A stretch of DNA of 64,000 bases, from the NCBI GenBank assembly GCA_022495995.1, contig JAFEMH010005431.1, positions 62,001 through 126,000 on the forward strand, in the 5' to 3' direction. Below, one piece after another: positions 21,571 through 32,941 of this stretch. Source of the DNA: Adenophora triphylla var. japonica (taxonomy: Eukaryota; Streptophyta; Magnoliopsida; Asterales; Campanulaceae). Numbering within the stretch: the first letter of the stretch is position 1; the number at the start of each line of letters is the position of its first letter. A program made the translations under genes and the position numbers. The notes below the pieces were generated by a model, which worked only from the letters and a program-made list of their open reading frames with translations, ran no database searches and was not told the origin of the DNA.

Positions 21571-22192
21571 GAAGATGGGCTCGCATATAGTGGTCAACCG
21601 ATTGACGAAACGGCTAATGTACCGCAGCTTTTCCCATAAAGCTCTTGACTTTCGTCCGGGTCCGAGGTGGCCTCATATCCATAATGGCTTTGATCTGGGG
21701 GTCAACTTCGATACCTCGCTCCGTGACCATATACCCAAGCACTTTTCCCTTGTCACTCCGAAGGTGCATTTAGCAGTGGTTTAGTCTCATGGAATGTTGT
21801 CTCGGCCTCTCAAAGAACTTCCGCAGTCAACAAAGTGTCTTGCCCCGTCCTCGCCTTTGGAGTAGATTATCATGTCATCTACGTAGACCTCAATCTCCTT
21901 GTGGATCATGTCATGAAAAAGCGCGGTCGCTGCCCGTTGGTAAGTAGCCCCGGCGTTCTTAAGCCCAAATGGCATCACTGTATAACAGTAAGTTCCCCAC
22001 GGCGTGGTGAAGGCTGTCTTTTCTTGGTCTTCCTCGGCCATCTTGATCTGGTTGTATCCTGCAAAGCCATCAACGAAGGATTTGACTTCGTAGTTGGCAG
22101 TGGAGTCCACCAGGATGTCTATGTTTGGCAAAGGGTAATCGTCCTTGTGGCCTTGTTCAGATCTCGGAAATCCACACAGCAGCGCACCTTCC
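21571..22192 (-). pseudogene. Reverse transcriptase of H, C-terminal two thirds
   Basis: Minus strand, starting at the junction with N. Blocks: DFRDLNKA-type motif (about 22,175-22,150), SFVDGFAGYNQIKMAEEDQE (first catalytic Asp), TPWGTYCYTVMPFGLKNAGA, and the YVDDMIIYSK catalytic box near 21,870. A thumb block with LGYMVTERGIEVDPQ follows near 21,690. Frameshifts occur near 21,820 and 21,620. The N-terminal third is at 57,740-58,170. The two parts are separated only by element N and its duplicated CTTCC. Confidence 0.92.
22188..22192. repeat. Target site duplication of N (left copy)
   Basis: CTTCC, repeated directly after the right end of N at 57740-57744. It is 5 bp, the usual size for Gypsy integrase. 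Confidence 0.95.
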
Positions 22193-23966
22193 TGTAAGTA
22201 CCCAAATCTGGCTCATGCCTTCCGGTTAATTTTCCCGGCAATTCCGGTAATTTTTTCCGGTAATTCCCCGAATTTTTCTAAAGTTCCGAAAATATTCCGG
22301 AACTGTTCCAAAATGATTAAAGGCTGAAAGGAATGCTTACCAATTAAGAAACACGTTTTTCTTAATTCAAGGAATCCTTCTAGAAAACTGCCACCTTGCA
22401 TGTTTCTAGAATTAACTGGAATTGGCTACTTATGTCGTGCGACATAATAGGCCATGAAAAACTTCTAGAAGCTTGCCACCTTGCATGTTTCTAGAAGAAT
22501 CCAGAAGTGGCTACTTATGTCGTGCGACATAACCAGCCAGGGAGAGTTCTAGAAGGTTGCCACCTTGCATGTTTCTAGAAGGAAAGCAGTTATGGCTTGT
22601 TATTTCATTGCATTTCATATAAAAGCTCCGGTTTAACTTGGTTTTGCATGAACACTCAAGATGAGTGTGGATCCCTCATATCCACACCCTCTTGAAGTGT
22701 TCATTATCAATAAACATGCTCTCTGAGATTTGTTTGTGAAGTAACTTGACCATTTTGGTGCCTTGTTACCTCTGCAAATCTCAGTTGTTTAGGCTTCTGC
22801 AAAATGGCTTGTTATGTCGCGCGACATAGGCAGCCTATGTCACGCGACATAAGTAGTCAGTTTGCAGATTCCTTATCTTTTCAGCTGCAATCTGATGTTT
22901 TCCTTTTCTAATGCATCAATCTGCATTTAAACTAAAACATTTGCATACAGAGCAGCATCATTTGCATTAAAAGGATATCTTTTTCACCGAAATGACATCT
23001 TTGCTTTAATGGTGCATCCTTTGCACTCAAAAACCCCCTTTTCACATTAAAGATGCACTCTTTGCATTCAAAAACTCATCTTCATACTCAAAATGCATAC
23101 TTTGCATTAAAAAATCATTCTTTGCCATTTTCATGCATCATTTGTGCATTAAATGCTGTTTTCCAACATAAAAATGCATTCTTTGCATAAAAAATCTTTT
23201 CTTTGCACAAAAAGCATCCCTTGCAACCAAAAGACATGCTTTACACTCTAAAATGTCATCTTTTCACTAAAAGTATCATTTTTTATCATGCAATCCCCCA
23301 TGTCCCCATTTGTAACCTTGGAACGGACCGGTGTAAAGTTCTTATCTTTACATTGTTCCTTCCATTAAAGGTTTCATGATTTCTTTAGAAAGGAACAACC
23401 TTGAACCCTATATCTCCAATTATCGCTTAAGAAAGAGTATGAAGCATCTATACGAGCTCAACCGTCTTAAAGCGTAGGATTGATGGGCTAAGGACTTTCC
23501 TTTTCTAAAGAACCTCATCTTTGACCAAAAAGAGAGACATTCTCTCGATCACGCAAGTCCCGAGGGTCCCAAGGTTAAAATGCGATGATCACAAGTCAAA
23601 GATGAGGACGGGATCATAATCCCAAATACATAAAATTCCAAGGAATCCCGAGCGACAACCAACAAATGGTTTGTACGTCCGAAAGATAACTTGGGACATT
23701 CCCCCCTCCTTATTTTCAAACACATGCACACAAGAAAGCACGCAAGCAAGCACGATCACTGAAATCTTGGGAGACTTGCTTCGGCAAGGCACTTTGGGTG
23801 AACGCCAAACGTTCTTCCCAAGGGGTAACTTAACCTCCGAACCCATAAAACCTTTTTTTCAAAGTTTTGAGGTAATCAAAATGGCGTGGCGACTCCGTTT
23901 TTCAAATAACACGGATGTCTTCAAACTCGCGTGAATCCAACACAAAATTTGGGCACCACATTCACA
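22193..23966 (+). repeat. 5' LTR of element N, promoter deleted
   Basis: 1774 bp against about 2207 bp for its 3' partner. The difference is mainly a 447-bp gap at 22603/22604, equal to 32,901-33,347 of the 3' LTR. The gap removes half of the promoter palindrome, the TATA box and the transcription start region. A TTAT occurs at both break points. Palindromes of the TTATGTCGTGCGACATAA type remain at about 22,428, 22,510, 22,810 and 22,838. Degenerate units with TTTGCATTAAAA fill 22,915-23,300. Confidence 0.93.
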
Positions 23967-23968
23967 GT

Positions 23969-23987
23969 TTGGCGACTCTGCTGGGGA
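23969..23987 (+). other. Primer-binding site of N
   Basis: TTGGCGACTCTGCTGGGGA, two bases after the LTR. It differs by one base from the sites of P and H. Confidence 0.85.
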
Positions 23988-25553
23988 TCTTCCCAAAGGA
24001 GAAAAGCTTTTATTTTCAAAACAAAAATCGATACTCGGTATATAGGTGGAAACCACTTACCCTTCCTGTACACTCCCTGACGTGGGAGTTGGGATAACCG
24101 GTTTAACAATCCACGTACTCAAGATCCCTTTTCGAAAAAAATTTTGAAAAAATAAGAAAGCTTTTCCCTTTGAGCGGGTTAGACTCCCGTCGTCGATTTC
24201 ATTAATCGTGCTTGCTTTCTTTACCTTGCATTGCATCATTTGCATCTTGGAACCTGTGCATACTTTGAAACGGGAAATAACCCGAAAAATAGCAAAGGAG
24301 TGGAACCTGGAAAATTGATCCATGCAAATGCATCGTGGCTCAATCCTCATTAGATTCTCGACCGCGCGACCTTAGTGGCAATTCCACCAGAAAATCATGG
24401 TTAATCTGGGCACCCTAGCAAACCTTGGGGCTACTCGGCTCCATGACCGACTGGGCTCCTTAAAATTTACGTGCTTATGTGTTGCATTTTCCCCGTCCCG
24501 AAAATCATTCCTTTAAAACACATTTACGAAAATCTCTGCTTTTAACTCAAAAGGAACATTTTTAGGAGACCGCACACTACGCGCACTCCGATATATCATG
24601 TACACTTTTGCACGCACGTCCTTCAAACCCGAGGGTGGTTCCAATTTCTGATCTACGGACTGACCTTACGATGCTCCCGGCGCGCACGGAATCATCCCAA
24701 CCTCCCCATGGCGGCCGGTGTCGACCAATGCACGATCCGTGTCACACGTTTCAAAAAACCGTGACTTTTGGTTGGTTTTTGGTCTAGTCCGTGTCATATA
24801 GCCCAGTCGCGTACCCACGTAAAGGTCAAGCCTTAGCTCATAACGGAAGCCAAGATTGTCGCTCAAGCGAAATTCTGCCGAAATTCCGACAAGGAAAAAT
24901 CGGTGGGATCTTGACTCCGACATTGACTATTGACCTTGACCCGCACGGAATGCGTAAGAGTCAAGACCGAGTCTTTGCCAAAAATCAAAAGATCTTTCGC
25001 TCAAGCGAAGCTCTGCCAAAATTCCGACAAGGAAAAATTGGCAAGATCTTGACCGGCATTGACTTCGATTCCGACTCACGCACTGCGTATGCAACGAAGT
25101 TCAATGTGACACTGTGTCATCCGGCTTTTTACCGCCCGACCCATGCCTATTATTCTCTCGGACATTACCGAAAGTCAAAAACCGTCATTCGCTCAAGCGA
25201 AACTCTGTCAAAGATCCGTCAAGGCAGAGAGACGAGACTTTCCCGGTATTGCCTTGACTATAATCCGCATCGCTCGTGCGTTGAAAAGTCCTATGACCCG
25301 CTAGACCCGATAGGAGCGTTCTTTACTCTCGGTTGGTGGGATCCGCGTGCCCTATAGGACCCTCGCCCGGCATCCACCCTGGGAGGTCGAAATACAGGTG
25401 GAATACGAGGGGCTTATAGACGTAGTGACGGAACCCACTGATCCAGGATTTAGAGTAGTTGCGAAAAAGAAGGGCAAACCCCCTTTTCCAACCAAATAGA
25501 AATAAATAAAAGACATTGTTTTAAGTAAATTTGAACAATTAATGTAATCATAA
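23988..25553 (+). other. 5' leader of N with an open frame of uncertain status
   Basis: It matches the leaders of P and H. The palindrome TTCGCTCAAGCGAA or its core recurs near 24,849, 25,001 and 25,190. From about 24,791 to 25,357 one sense frame is open for 188 codons and ends GAFFTLGWWDPRAL. Three internal segments repeat a RSSExLxKxRQG pattern. It has no ATG start, and the same frame is broken in P and H, so I do not call it a gene. A purine block GAGGGGCTTATAGACG is at about 25,408-25,423. Confidence 0.6.
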
Positions 25554-26120
25554 TTGCATTTTCCTATCTCTGATATCCCTAATCGGGACCTCCTCGGTCC
25601 GATTTCCGATTTTCTATTCCGACCTTTCGCGGTCAAATCCCTAATCGAGACCTCCTCAGTCCGATTTCCGATTTTCTATTCCGACCTTTCACGGTCAAAC
25701 CCTAATCGAGACCTCCTCGGTCCGATTTCCGATTTTCTATTCGACCCTTTCGCGGTCAAATCCCTAATCGAGACCTCCTCAGTCCGATTTCCGATTTTCT
25801 ATTCCGACCTTTCGCGGTCAAATCCCTAATCGAGACCTCCTCAGTTCAATTTCCGATTTTCTATTCCGACCTTTCACGGTCAAATCCCTAATCGAGACCT
25901 CCTCGGTCCGATTTCCGATTTTCTATTCCGACCAAACCCTAATCGAGACCTCCTCGGTCCGATTTCCGATTTTCTATCCCGACCTTTCATGGTCAAACCC
26001 TAATCGAGACCTCCTCGGTCCGATTTTCGATTTTCCCATCTCAACCTTTCGCGGTCAAGTCCTTAATCGCGACCTCCTCGGTCCGATCTCCACTTCCAAT
26101 CTTGACCTTCCAAGGTCTCA
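25554..26120. repeat. About 61-bp tandem array in the leader of N
   Basis: Eight to nine units with CTAATCGAGACCTCCTCGGT and GATTTTCTATTCCGACCTTT, the inverse of the P array at 4527-4965. Some units are shortened (for example near 25,935). Confidence 0.93.
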
Positions 26121-26441
26121 TCTTTTCCGATCAATTAGGATTAGGAGAAAATGTATTTCGAGCAAAAGTTAAAGCGATAAGTGCATGTTACTTGAGCCTT
26201 CAGCCTAAACACTTACCTTCAGGCCTAAACACTTACCTCCGAGTCTAAACCTTGCCTACCCCCGAGTCTAAACCTTGTCAATCCCTTTCCCGCAGCGAGA
26301 AATAAGTGGGTGAGAATATCGGGTCAGCGGCTTGTCAGTGCGGAAATTTCAGCTCGGATAGTTCGTCGAATTGTCCGTTTCATCGGCTCGGGAATTTAGA
26401 ATGGCGGTTTGACGTAGAAACGGTGAGGGTGCAGGAAATCG

Positions 26442-27834
26442 ATGGTTAGGAAGGAAGAGTTAGCCCCGGCTTTGGAAAATGCCCATAAGGCTCATGAGGA
26501 ACAGCAAGTCATGCTTATTGACGCACTCCGTCGTCATGGAGTTCAGTCACGGTTGAGTCGAACGGTTCTCCTAAGTGGTAGTCGAAGATGAGACTTCGAA
26601 ACGGTGATTTCGGTCCCTTCATCCTATAACCAAGACCCCGGCCTATAACCAATATCTTCCTCCATCCACATATGATCCCTTGTCAAGGACCACTTCTCCT
26701 CGGTCCTTTCCAACATCCCAGCTCATCCGGGCTCCATCGCCCTCAGCTCCTCAGAACGGATTGAACTTCACCTCACCTGTTCCTCAGTTTCAGCAATACC
26801 TGCCAGTTTACGCTCCAGCTTCGCATGATCAGTTCGAGCTATGTGGCTATGTTCTGAAGCCCCTATACCTACCTGAACGCAATAATGAGTTGCCAAAAGA
26901 GGATCTGGATGATTCAAGTTCTCAGCTGTCACCTACTGGATTTAGCGAATTCACCCGTCAGTGTCACCAGTCTGTTGCTGTGGTTCCATCTGCTAATAAA
27001 AGTCCTGTTGCGAGAGTCCCCGTTGACCCCCATGTGGCAATATTAATGGAGCAAGTGAAACAGATGCAAGAGAAGCTTGACCTCATGATGAGTATCAATA
27101 CTCCCTTGACCCAAGATGTCGAACCAGGCAAGGAAATGACTCCACCGAGCATAACCCAATACCAAGCAGCAACCGTACCTGGCTCAGCACCAGGAAAGAG
27201 TGTCGTAGCTTCCTTCAGCCAAATCCAACAATGGAACCAATTGGACAATGGGAATCTGAGTTTTGAGAACAACAATGTCTCCCGAAAACCCCGCTCCCTT
27301 CATTTTGACAACATGGAGATGTCTTTAAGCAAGATGCTGGAAAAGCTGATGAAAGAAAAGCTGATAAAGCCACTGGAGAATTGGAAACCCAGGAATCCCC
27401 ATGTTCGGTTGGATGAATCCAAGCATTGTCTTTTCCATCAATACCCTGGACACGACACTGATGATTGCACCTATTTGAGGTATGAGATCCAGAAGTTGAT
27501 AGAAGATGGGAAGCTCGAGAACCTCCATGGGCCAAAAACAGAAAGCTATGGTAAGAGGTCGATTCGGGAAGTGGAAGGTCAGAAACGTCAGCCTGATAAT
27601 TTTGGGATGCCCATGAGCAAAGTTTTCGATGATTTGATGAAACGAGGCCTTCTCACACCTCTCGAGAATTATAAGCCAAGAAACCCCAGTAGAGTTGACA
27701 GGACCAAGTTCTGTGAGTACCACAAGCATTATGGTCATGTGACAGACAGGTGTGTGGATCTGAAGAAAGAAATTCAGTGGCTGATCTACGAAGGAAAGCT
27801 CAAGTTACCTGGCAGTCCAACCCGCGAAGAGTAG
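26442..27834 (+). CDS. Gag-derived protein of N, capsid-less, with two zinc-finger-like modules
   Basis: The ATG at 26442 (MVRKEELAPALENA) starts a frame that stops near 26,589. A second frame is open from 26,608 to the TAG at 27,832, so one shift separates them. The main frame has no N-terminal ATG of its own. It encodes a Pro/Ser-rich part, a coiled-coil-like stretch VAILMEQVKQMQEKLDLMM, and two homologous modules of about 80-95 residues. Each module is S-K-(M/V)-(L/F)-x2-L-(M)-K...L-x-PLEN(W/Y)KPRNP, then C-x2-H-x4-H-x4-C (CLFHQYPGHDTDDC and CEYHKHYGHVTDRC), then a REI-Q-LI-x-GKL-like tail. These modules are typical of the gag C-terminus of Tat/Ogre elements. The capsid domain is absent. 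It may bind element RNA for packaging by a helper (inference). Confidence 0.78.
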
Positions 27835-30723
27835 CTAGACTAGGGTCTACCTATCCTTAAGTAAAAAAAAAAAAAAAAGAGAAAAATAGTCTCTCAGTCA
27901 ACCTTCGTAGGTTCTAGTACTTTTCTTTTTCAATCAAGTCCTCTACGGATATTGTATTTAATCTTCAATTTTCTATAAAAGAGTCTTCTTCTTTTCTTAC
28001 TAGACTTAAGACATTATTTGCATACCTACATTACATTTAATGAAATGGTTTTATTTTATATGATCACTTGCATTGCTCAACAAATAATCTCTCGAAATAA
28101 TTAACATTCTGATTAATCGGTGTGAGAAAGTCAACTAATGCCATCAAGCCATACACTTTCCTCACCCCGCAAAAGGCCTTCATCAAAGCCATACACTTTC
28201 CCAAACCATGTCCTCCCCATCACCTTGACCAAGTCAACAACGGCGGCATCATCAAGGGACAGCAAAAAGCCACTCAGCTTCAAAAGATTGACCCCGTGTC
28301 GGCAACAACCTCAAGGGTATCAAGAATGTTCAAGCAGGGGCTCGCCTTGGCCCTCAGGTGCTTCAAAAAAAAATGTGTAGTGCGAAAAGAGTAATACCCG
28401 GCTAAATATAGGCCGAAAATCCCAAAAAAGGGCGTCCTAGGCAAAAAACAGGGTTGCACATAAAAAAAAAAGGAAAAAAATCTTAGTGCAAAAAGAGTAA
28501 TGCCCAGCTAGGCTGAAAATCCCAAAAAAGGGCGGTCTAGGCAAAAAACAGGGTTGCACATAAAAATAAAAGAAAAAAAATGAGGCCAAGGACCCAGCAC
28601 CGCCAATCAAAAGCTTGACGAACAGGCAAAATCAAAGCTCGAAGAATAGATGTTGTCGATAACAATGGGGCGATCGAAGCAAAAGCAGAAGCATCTCATA
28701 AGCCTTTAGGCACATGCAAAATCCTTCCTCCCCCAATTGAAAGACGAAAATCAGAAGCAACCGTCCAAAGATGACTTGGTCAAGGAATCATCCCGAGGCC
28801 CACGCCTCATCATCATCATCACATCCTAAGCCTTTTCACTAAAGGAACCACAAATCCCAAAGCCTAAACAGTCCGGCCAAGGCCGAACTACGGCGACCTG
28901 AGCTCCTCACAATGAGGGGAACGTAGGCAACCAGCAATGGTCCGGTAATAAGCATATCCAAATTCCTGAAAACCCGGTCTCATCAAATGACCTCTCCCAT
29001 GGACACAGTCAGATCCCAGAAAACCCGGTCTCATCAATGACCTCCCTATACACAAACTTTTCTTTCACACCAGCCAACCTTGATCCACGACATTGGTTGA
29101 CTTTCTCCTCATGACTAATAAGAATGTTTTTTTTCATATCGAGATTAGTGGTTGAATAACCCGAACATTAATAAAGGGTTTTAAGCAATCTTGTGATCAT
29201 CGTAAATAAAACAAGTTTTCAGATGTCTTGACAAGTCTTCTCTTTCTACATCTTAGGAAAAATAGTGCTAAACACTGACTTTCTGTCAGCAGGGGCTTCC
29301 ATACACTTTTACAAACCCTTCTACGCTTATACTCTCTCAAAAGAGTCAAACCCAGAGCGAGTTCCGTGCCTACATTGAATAAGGCCATCAAAATAACACA
29401 AGATCGGGATCTATTCCCACCTTTCGAAAAATATGCCCCTGCATGTATAAATTTCTAAGAATATTGTCTTTCACATTTCCTTTAGGTTGACTGATCGACT
29501 AAGGAAAATAAAAAAAATAATAAAAAAAAAGAGAGAGAGAGAAGGATAGGTCTTCCTCTTACGCCACAGTCGCATTAGGGCTGCCTCGAAAACTCTGTCA
29601 AAGCATTCCTTTAAACTGGGGCTTCTTTAGCCATTTTCGGGGTTCGCATCGGGTTCTTCACTAGGTCCCTAGATGGGTTCAGTTTTGTTCAGATCAACCT
29701 CAGGATCACTTCCGCAGTACCAGTCATATTGGGATTTTCGCTAGGTCACGGACCGGGGCTTCGCCAAGTCACTTCGCCTACTTCGCCTACTCGGTTCATT
29801 CAACCGGGGCTTTGCCAAATGAAAGGATCTTTCCTTGCTTTAGTAAGATATTGGGGCTTTGCGAAATTTTTCCTCGGGCCAGGGGCTCCGATAAGTCACA
29901 TCCATCCCTAGAAGAGAGGTTTCTGTCCCTTCAACATCTTGCTTTGGTTATAAAAGCTTGTCGGCATCGGCTTCAAGCGCCGAGTTTAAGAAAAGGACCT
30001 TAATCAAGACCCGAGGTTTAAACCCGAGCCTCAAATTTCAAGGAGGAATTCTAGTCCACGTTGACAACATCTCAGCAACAACAGCAGTTCAGTCCGCACC
30101 CAAGGGATACGACCCCACCTGCTTGAAACCCGTCTTAAACAATTCCCAAATACATTCCATATGTATATCCAGACCCAGTCCCTACCATGTTTCCAAGAAA
30201 AAAATTACCCCTAGGCCCAAAGTAACGTGCCAATTGCTAATGATAACGTTTTCTCCCAAAAGCGCCTTCGTTACTTCCGTTATAACGAGATAACGCCAGG
30301 CGACAGTTTCCTAATTGTCAAAACGTCGAAAATCCTAGACATCGTTCCTAACTGTCTAGGTAAAGCTTGAACTACGATCAAGGCTTGATTCCTCCGGGAT
30401 ACGTAGGTAGCCTTTCATAAAGGTTCAGCCATCCGACCACATTGGTCACCTTTTCCCTTCTCCATTCTCCAATGGTGCGTAAGCTTTTCATAAAAGTCCA
30501 ATTTTATGACCATATTGGTCGCCCCTTTTGATTTGGCACATTCCTAGTAGGATCGGTTGTTTGACCTCCTAGGTCACCCCGTTTCCATCCTTATAGGAAG
30601 GGACCAAATATCTCTTTGCCATTGTCCCAAGAAGGCCAGGTAGGTGACCTCTTTTGGTCACCCAATTCCAACCTGTGTCTGCAATTCCATTCCAGTTCCA
30701 AAGGCATTAAAAAGCACGGTTCA
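27835..30723 (+). other. 3' spacer of element N, no gene
   Basis: It takes the place of pol and the antisense gene pair of H. It includes the doubled block at 28,385-28,590 (see 2145-2340), two units of the ATGAGACC repeat (28,965-29,045) and several GGGGCTTYGCC-type blocks (29,755-29,895). It also has a TACGTAGGTAGCC block (30,400) that occurs near polypurine tracts in the other elements. I see no reading frame shared with P. Confidence 0.65.
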
Positions 30724-30753
30724 GGCTTACTAAGTCGCGCGACATACTAAGCC
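30724..30753. promoter_or_regulatory. Isolated internal palindrome of the P/N family
   Basis: The perfect core GTCGCGCGAC at 30,734-30,743 sits inside longer imperfect arms (GGCTTACTAA on the left). It lies where the first antisense gene promoter would be in H or C, but no such gene is present in N. Confidence 0.5.
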
Positions 30754-31081
30754 TCTGTGGCCTGTTTTTACAATTTTGCCCCTGAAGGCTCCATTTTACA
30801 ATTTTGTCCCCCGTAGGCCTCTTTTACCCTTTATGCCCCTGGCATTTCTAATCATTTTCAACCAAATTTTCCCTTCAGTACCCCCGAGGCCTATTTTACA
30901 AATTTACCTCTGTGACTCAGTTTATTTGCCCTTGGCATTTTCAATTTCATTTTTCAAATAATCAGGGTACATCCCAGTTTTCTTTGCAAAAAAAAAAAAA
31001 ATTAATTAAAAATTATTCGGGTGCGTCCCACTTTTCTTTACAAAAACTATTGATTCCTTCCTACTTCTCTACAAAATTCAA

Positions 31082-32000
31082 CCTTTTTCGCGATCTCCGT
31101 TATTGCCAAATGGGATAACGTTTCCTCCGGGAAATCCTACGTTATCGCCAATTGGGATAACGTTTCCTCCGGGAAATCCTCCGTTATTGCCAAATGGGAT
31201 AACGTTTCCTCCGGGAAATCCTCCGTTATCGCCAAATGGGATAACGTTTCCTCCGGGAAATCCTCCGTTATCGCCAAATGGGATAACGTTTCCTCCGGGA
31301 AATCCTACGTTATCGCCAAATGGGATAACGTTTCCTCCGGGAAATTCTCCGTTATCGCCAAATGGGATAACGTTTCCTCCGGGAAATCCTCCGTTATCGC
31401 CAAATGGGATAACGTTTCCTCAGGAAATCCTCCGTTATCGTCAATTCGGGATAACGTTTCCTCAGGAAATCCTCCGTTATTGCCAAATGGGATAACGTTT
31501 CCTCCGGGAAATCCTCCGTTATCGCCAAATGGGATAACGTTTCCTCCGGGAAATCCTCCGTTACCGCCAAATGGGATAACGTTTCCTCCGGGAAATCCTC
31601 CGTTACCGCCAAATGGGATAACGTTTCCTCCGGGAAATCCTCCGTTACCGCCAAATGGGATAACGTTTCCTCCGGGAAATCCTCCGTTACCGCCAAATGG
31701 GATAACGTTTCCTCAGGAAATCCTCCGTTACGCCAAATGGGATAACGTTTCCTCCGGAAATCCTACGTTATCGCCAAATGGGATAACGTTTCCTCCGGAA
31801 ATCCTACGTTATCGCCAAATGGGATAACGTTTCCTCCGGGAAATCCTACGTTATCGCCAAATGGGATAACGTTTCCTCCGGGAAATCCTACGTTATCGCC
31901 AAATGGGATAACGTTTCCTCCGGGAAATCCTCCGTTATCGCCAATTGGGATAACGTTTCCTCCGGGAAATCCCCCGTTATTGCCAAATGGGATAATGTTT
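31082..32000. repeat. 42-bp tandem array of N, about 22 units
   Basis: Unit built on CCGTTATCGCCAAATGGGAT then AACGTTTCCTCCGGGAAATC. The exact period is 42 bp (GGGATAACG at 31,112, 31,154, 31,196), with variant shorter units near 31,420 and 31,725. As 42 is divisible by three, both strands show long frames (14-residue repeats such as NGITFPPGNPPLSP). I regard these as non-coding. Confidence 0.97.
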
Positions 32001-32039
32001 CTTGTTAAAAATTTTAGTTATGGCCGGAAGGCAATAACA

Positions 32040-32315
32040 TTTTGCTTTATTTTGATCTCCGTTATTTCCGAATGACGGAATAATATTTCGACCTTTTTTC
32101 GCTTTATTTTGATCTCCGTTATTTCCGAATGACAGAATAATATTTCGACCTTTTTTTTCGCTTTATTTTGATCTCCGTTATTTCCGAATGACGGAATAAT
32201 ATTTCGACCTCTTTTTCGCTTTATTTTGATCTCCGTTATTTCCGAATGACGGAATAACATTTCGACCTTTTTTCGCTTTATTTCGATCTCCGTTATTCCA
32301 AGGTGAAGGAATAAC
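32040..32315. repeat. About 59-bp tandem array of N, five units
   Basis: Units contain GATCTCCGTTATTTCCGAAT and GGAATAATATTTCGACC followed by a T run of variable length. They share the CCGTTAT core with the preceding 42-bp array, suggesting a common origin. Confidence 0.93.
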
Positions 32316-32486
32316 ATTTCGACTCAATAAAAGCTCGAACTACGACCTGGCTTGATTCCTCCGGATACGTAGCCTTTCATGAAAGGTCCACCCACTCGAC
32401 TAACTTGGTCACCCAATCCGTCTCGGCATTCGCCGATTGGATCCTTTTCTATCGACAACCCCACTCGCCCCGCAAGTGACGTTGCC

Positions 32487-32496
32487 GAGGGGCTTC
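32487..32496 (+). other. Polypurine tract of N
   Basis: GAGGGGCTTC directly before the 3' LTR. The first LTR base T is missing here (reads GTAAGTACC at 32,497), otherwise as in H. Confidence 0.75.
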
Positions 32497-32890
32497 GTAA
32501 GTACCCAAATGCCTCATGCCTTTCGGTTAATTTTCCCGGCAATTCCGGTAATTTTTCCAGAATTCCCGGATTTTCTAAAGTTCCGGAAATATTCCGGAAC
32601 TGTTCCAAATTGATTAAAGGCTGAAAGGAATGCTTACCAATTAAGAAACACGTTTTTCTTAATTCAAGGAATCCTTCTAGAAAACTGCCACCTTGCATGT
32701 TTCTAGAATTAACTGGAATTGGCTACTTATGTCGTGCGACATAATAGGCCATGAAAAACTTCTAGAAGCTTGCCACCTTGCATGTTTCTAGAAGAATCCA
32801 GAAGTGGCTACTTATGTCGTGCGACATAACCAGTCATGGAGAGTTCTAGAAGGTTGCCACCTTGCATGTTTCTAGAAGGAAAGCAGTTAT

Positions 32891-32941
32891 GGCTTGTTAT
32901 GTCGTGCGACATAACAAGCCCATGCAGGCAGCCTATAAATA
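32891..32941 (+). promoter_or_regulatory. LTR promoter of N
   Basis: A 30-bp palindrome with 14-base arms (GGCTTGTTATGTCG), then a 13-bp gap, then TATAAATA. Same arrangement as at 8229-8277 in P. Confidence 0.8.

Noticed and set aside
22915..23300. CRISPR-like regularly spaced repeats with TTTGCATTAAAA
   Set aside because: Spacing and sequence are irregular, it lies in an LTR of a plant element, and the same units occur in the LTRs of P and N.
1..30705. A 30-kb scale inverted repeat (1-6575 against 24,000-30,705) as a single palindromic structure
   Set aside because: Explained by two copies of the same element family, P and N, in opposite orientation with independent target sites.
31103..31827. 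Two plus-strand ORFs of 130 and 115 codons and a minus-strand ORF of 100 codons
   Set aside because: They are created by a 42-bp tandem repeat whose period is divisible by three. All frames repeat one short peptide, and no start context or homology is visible.
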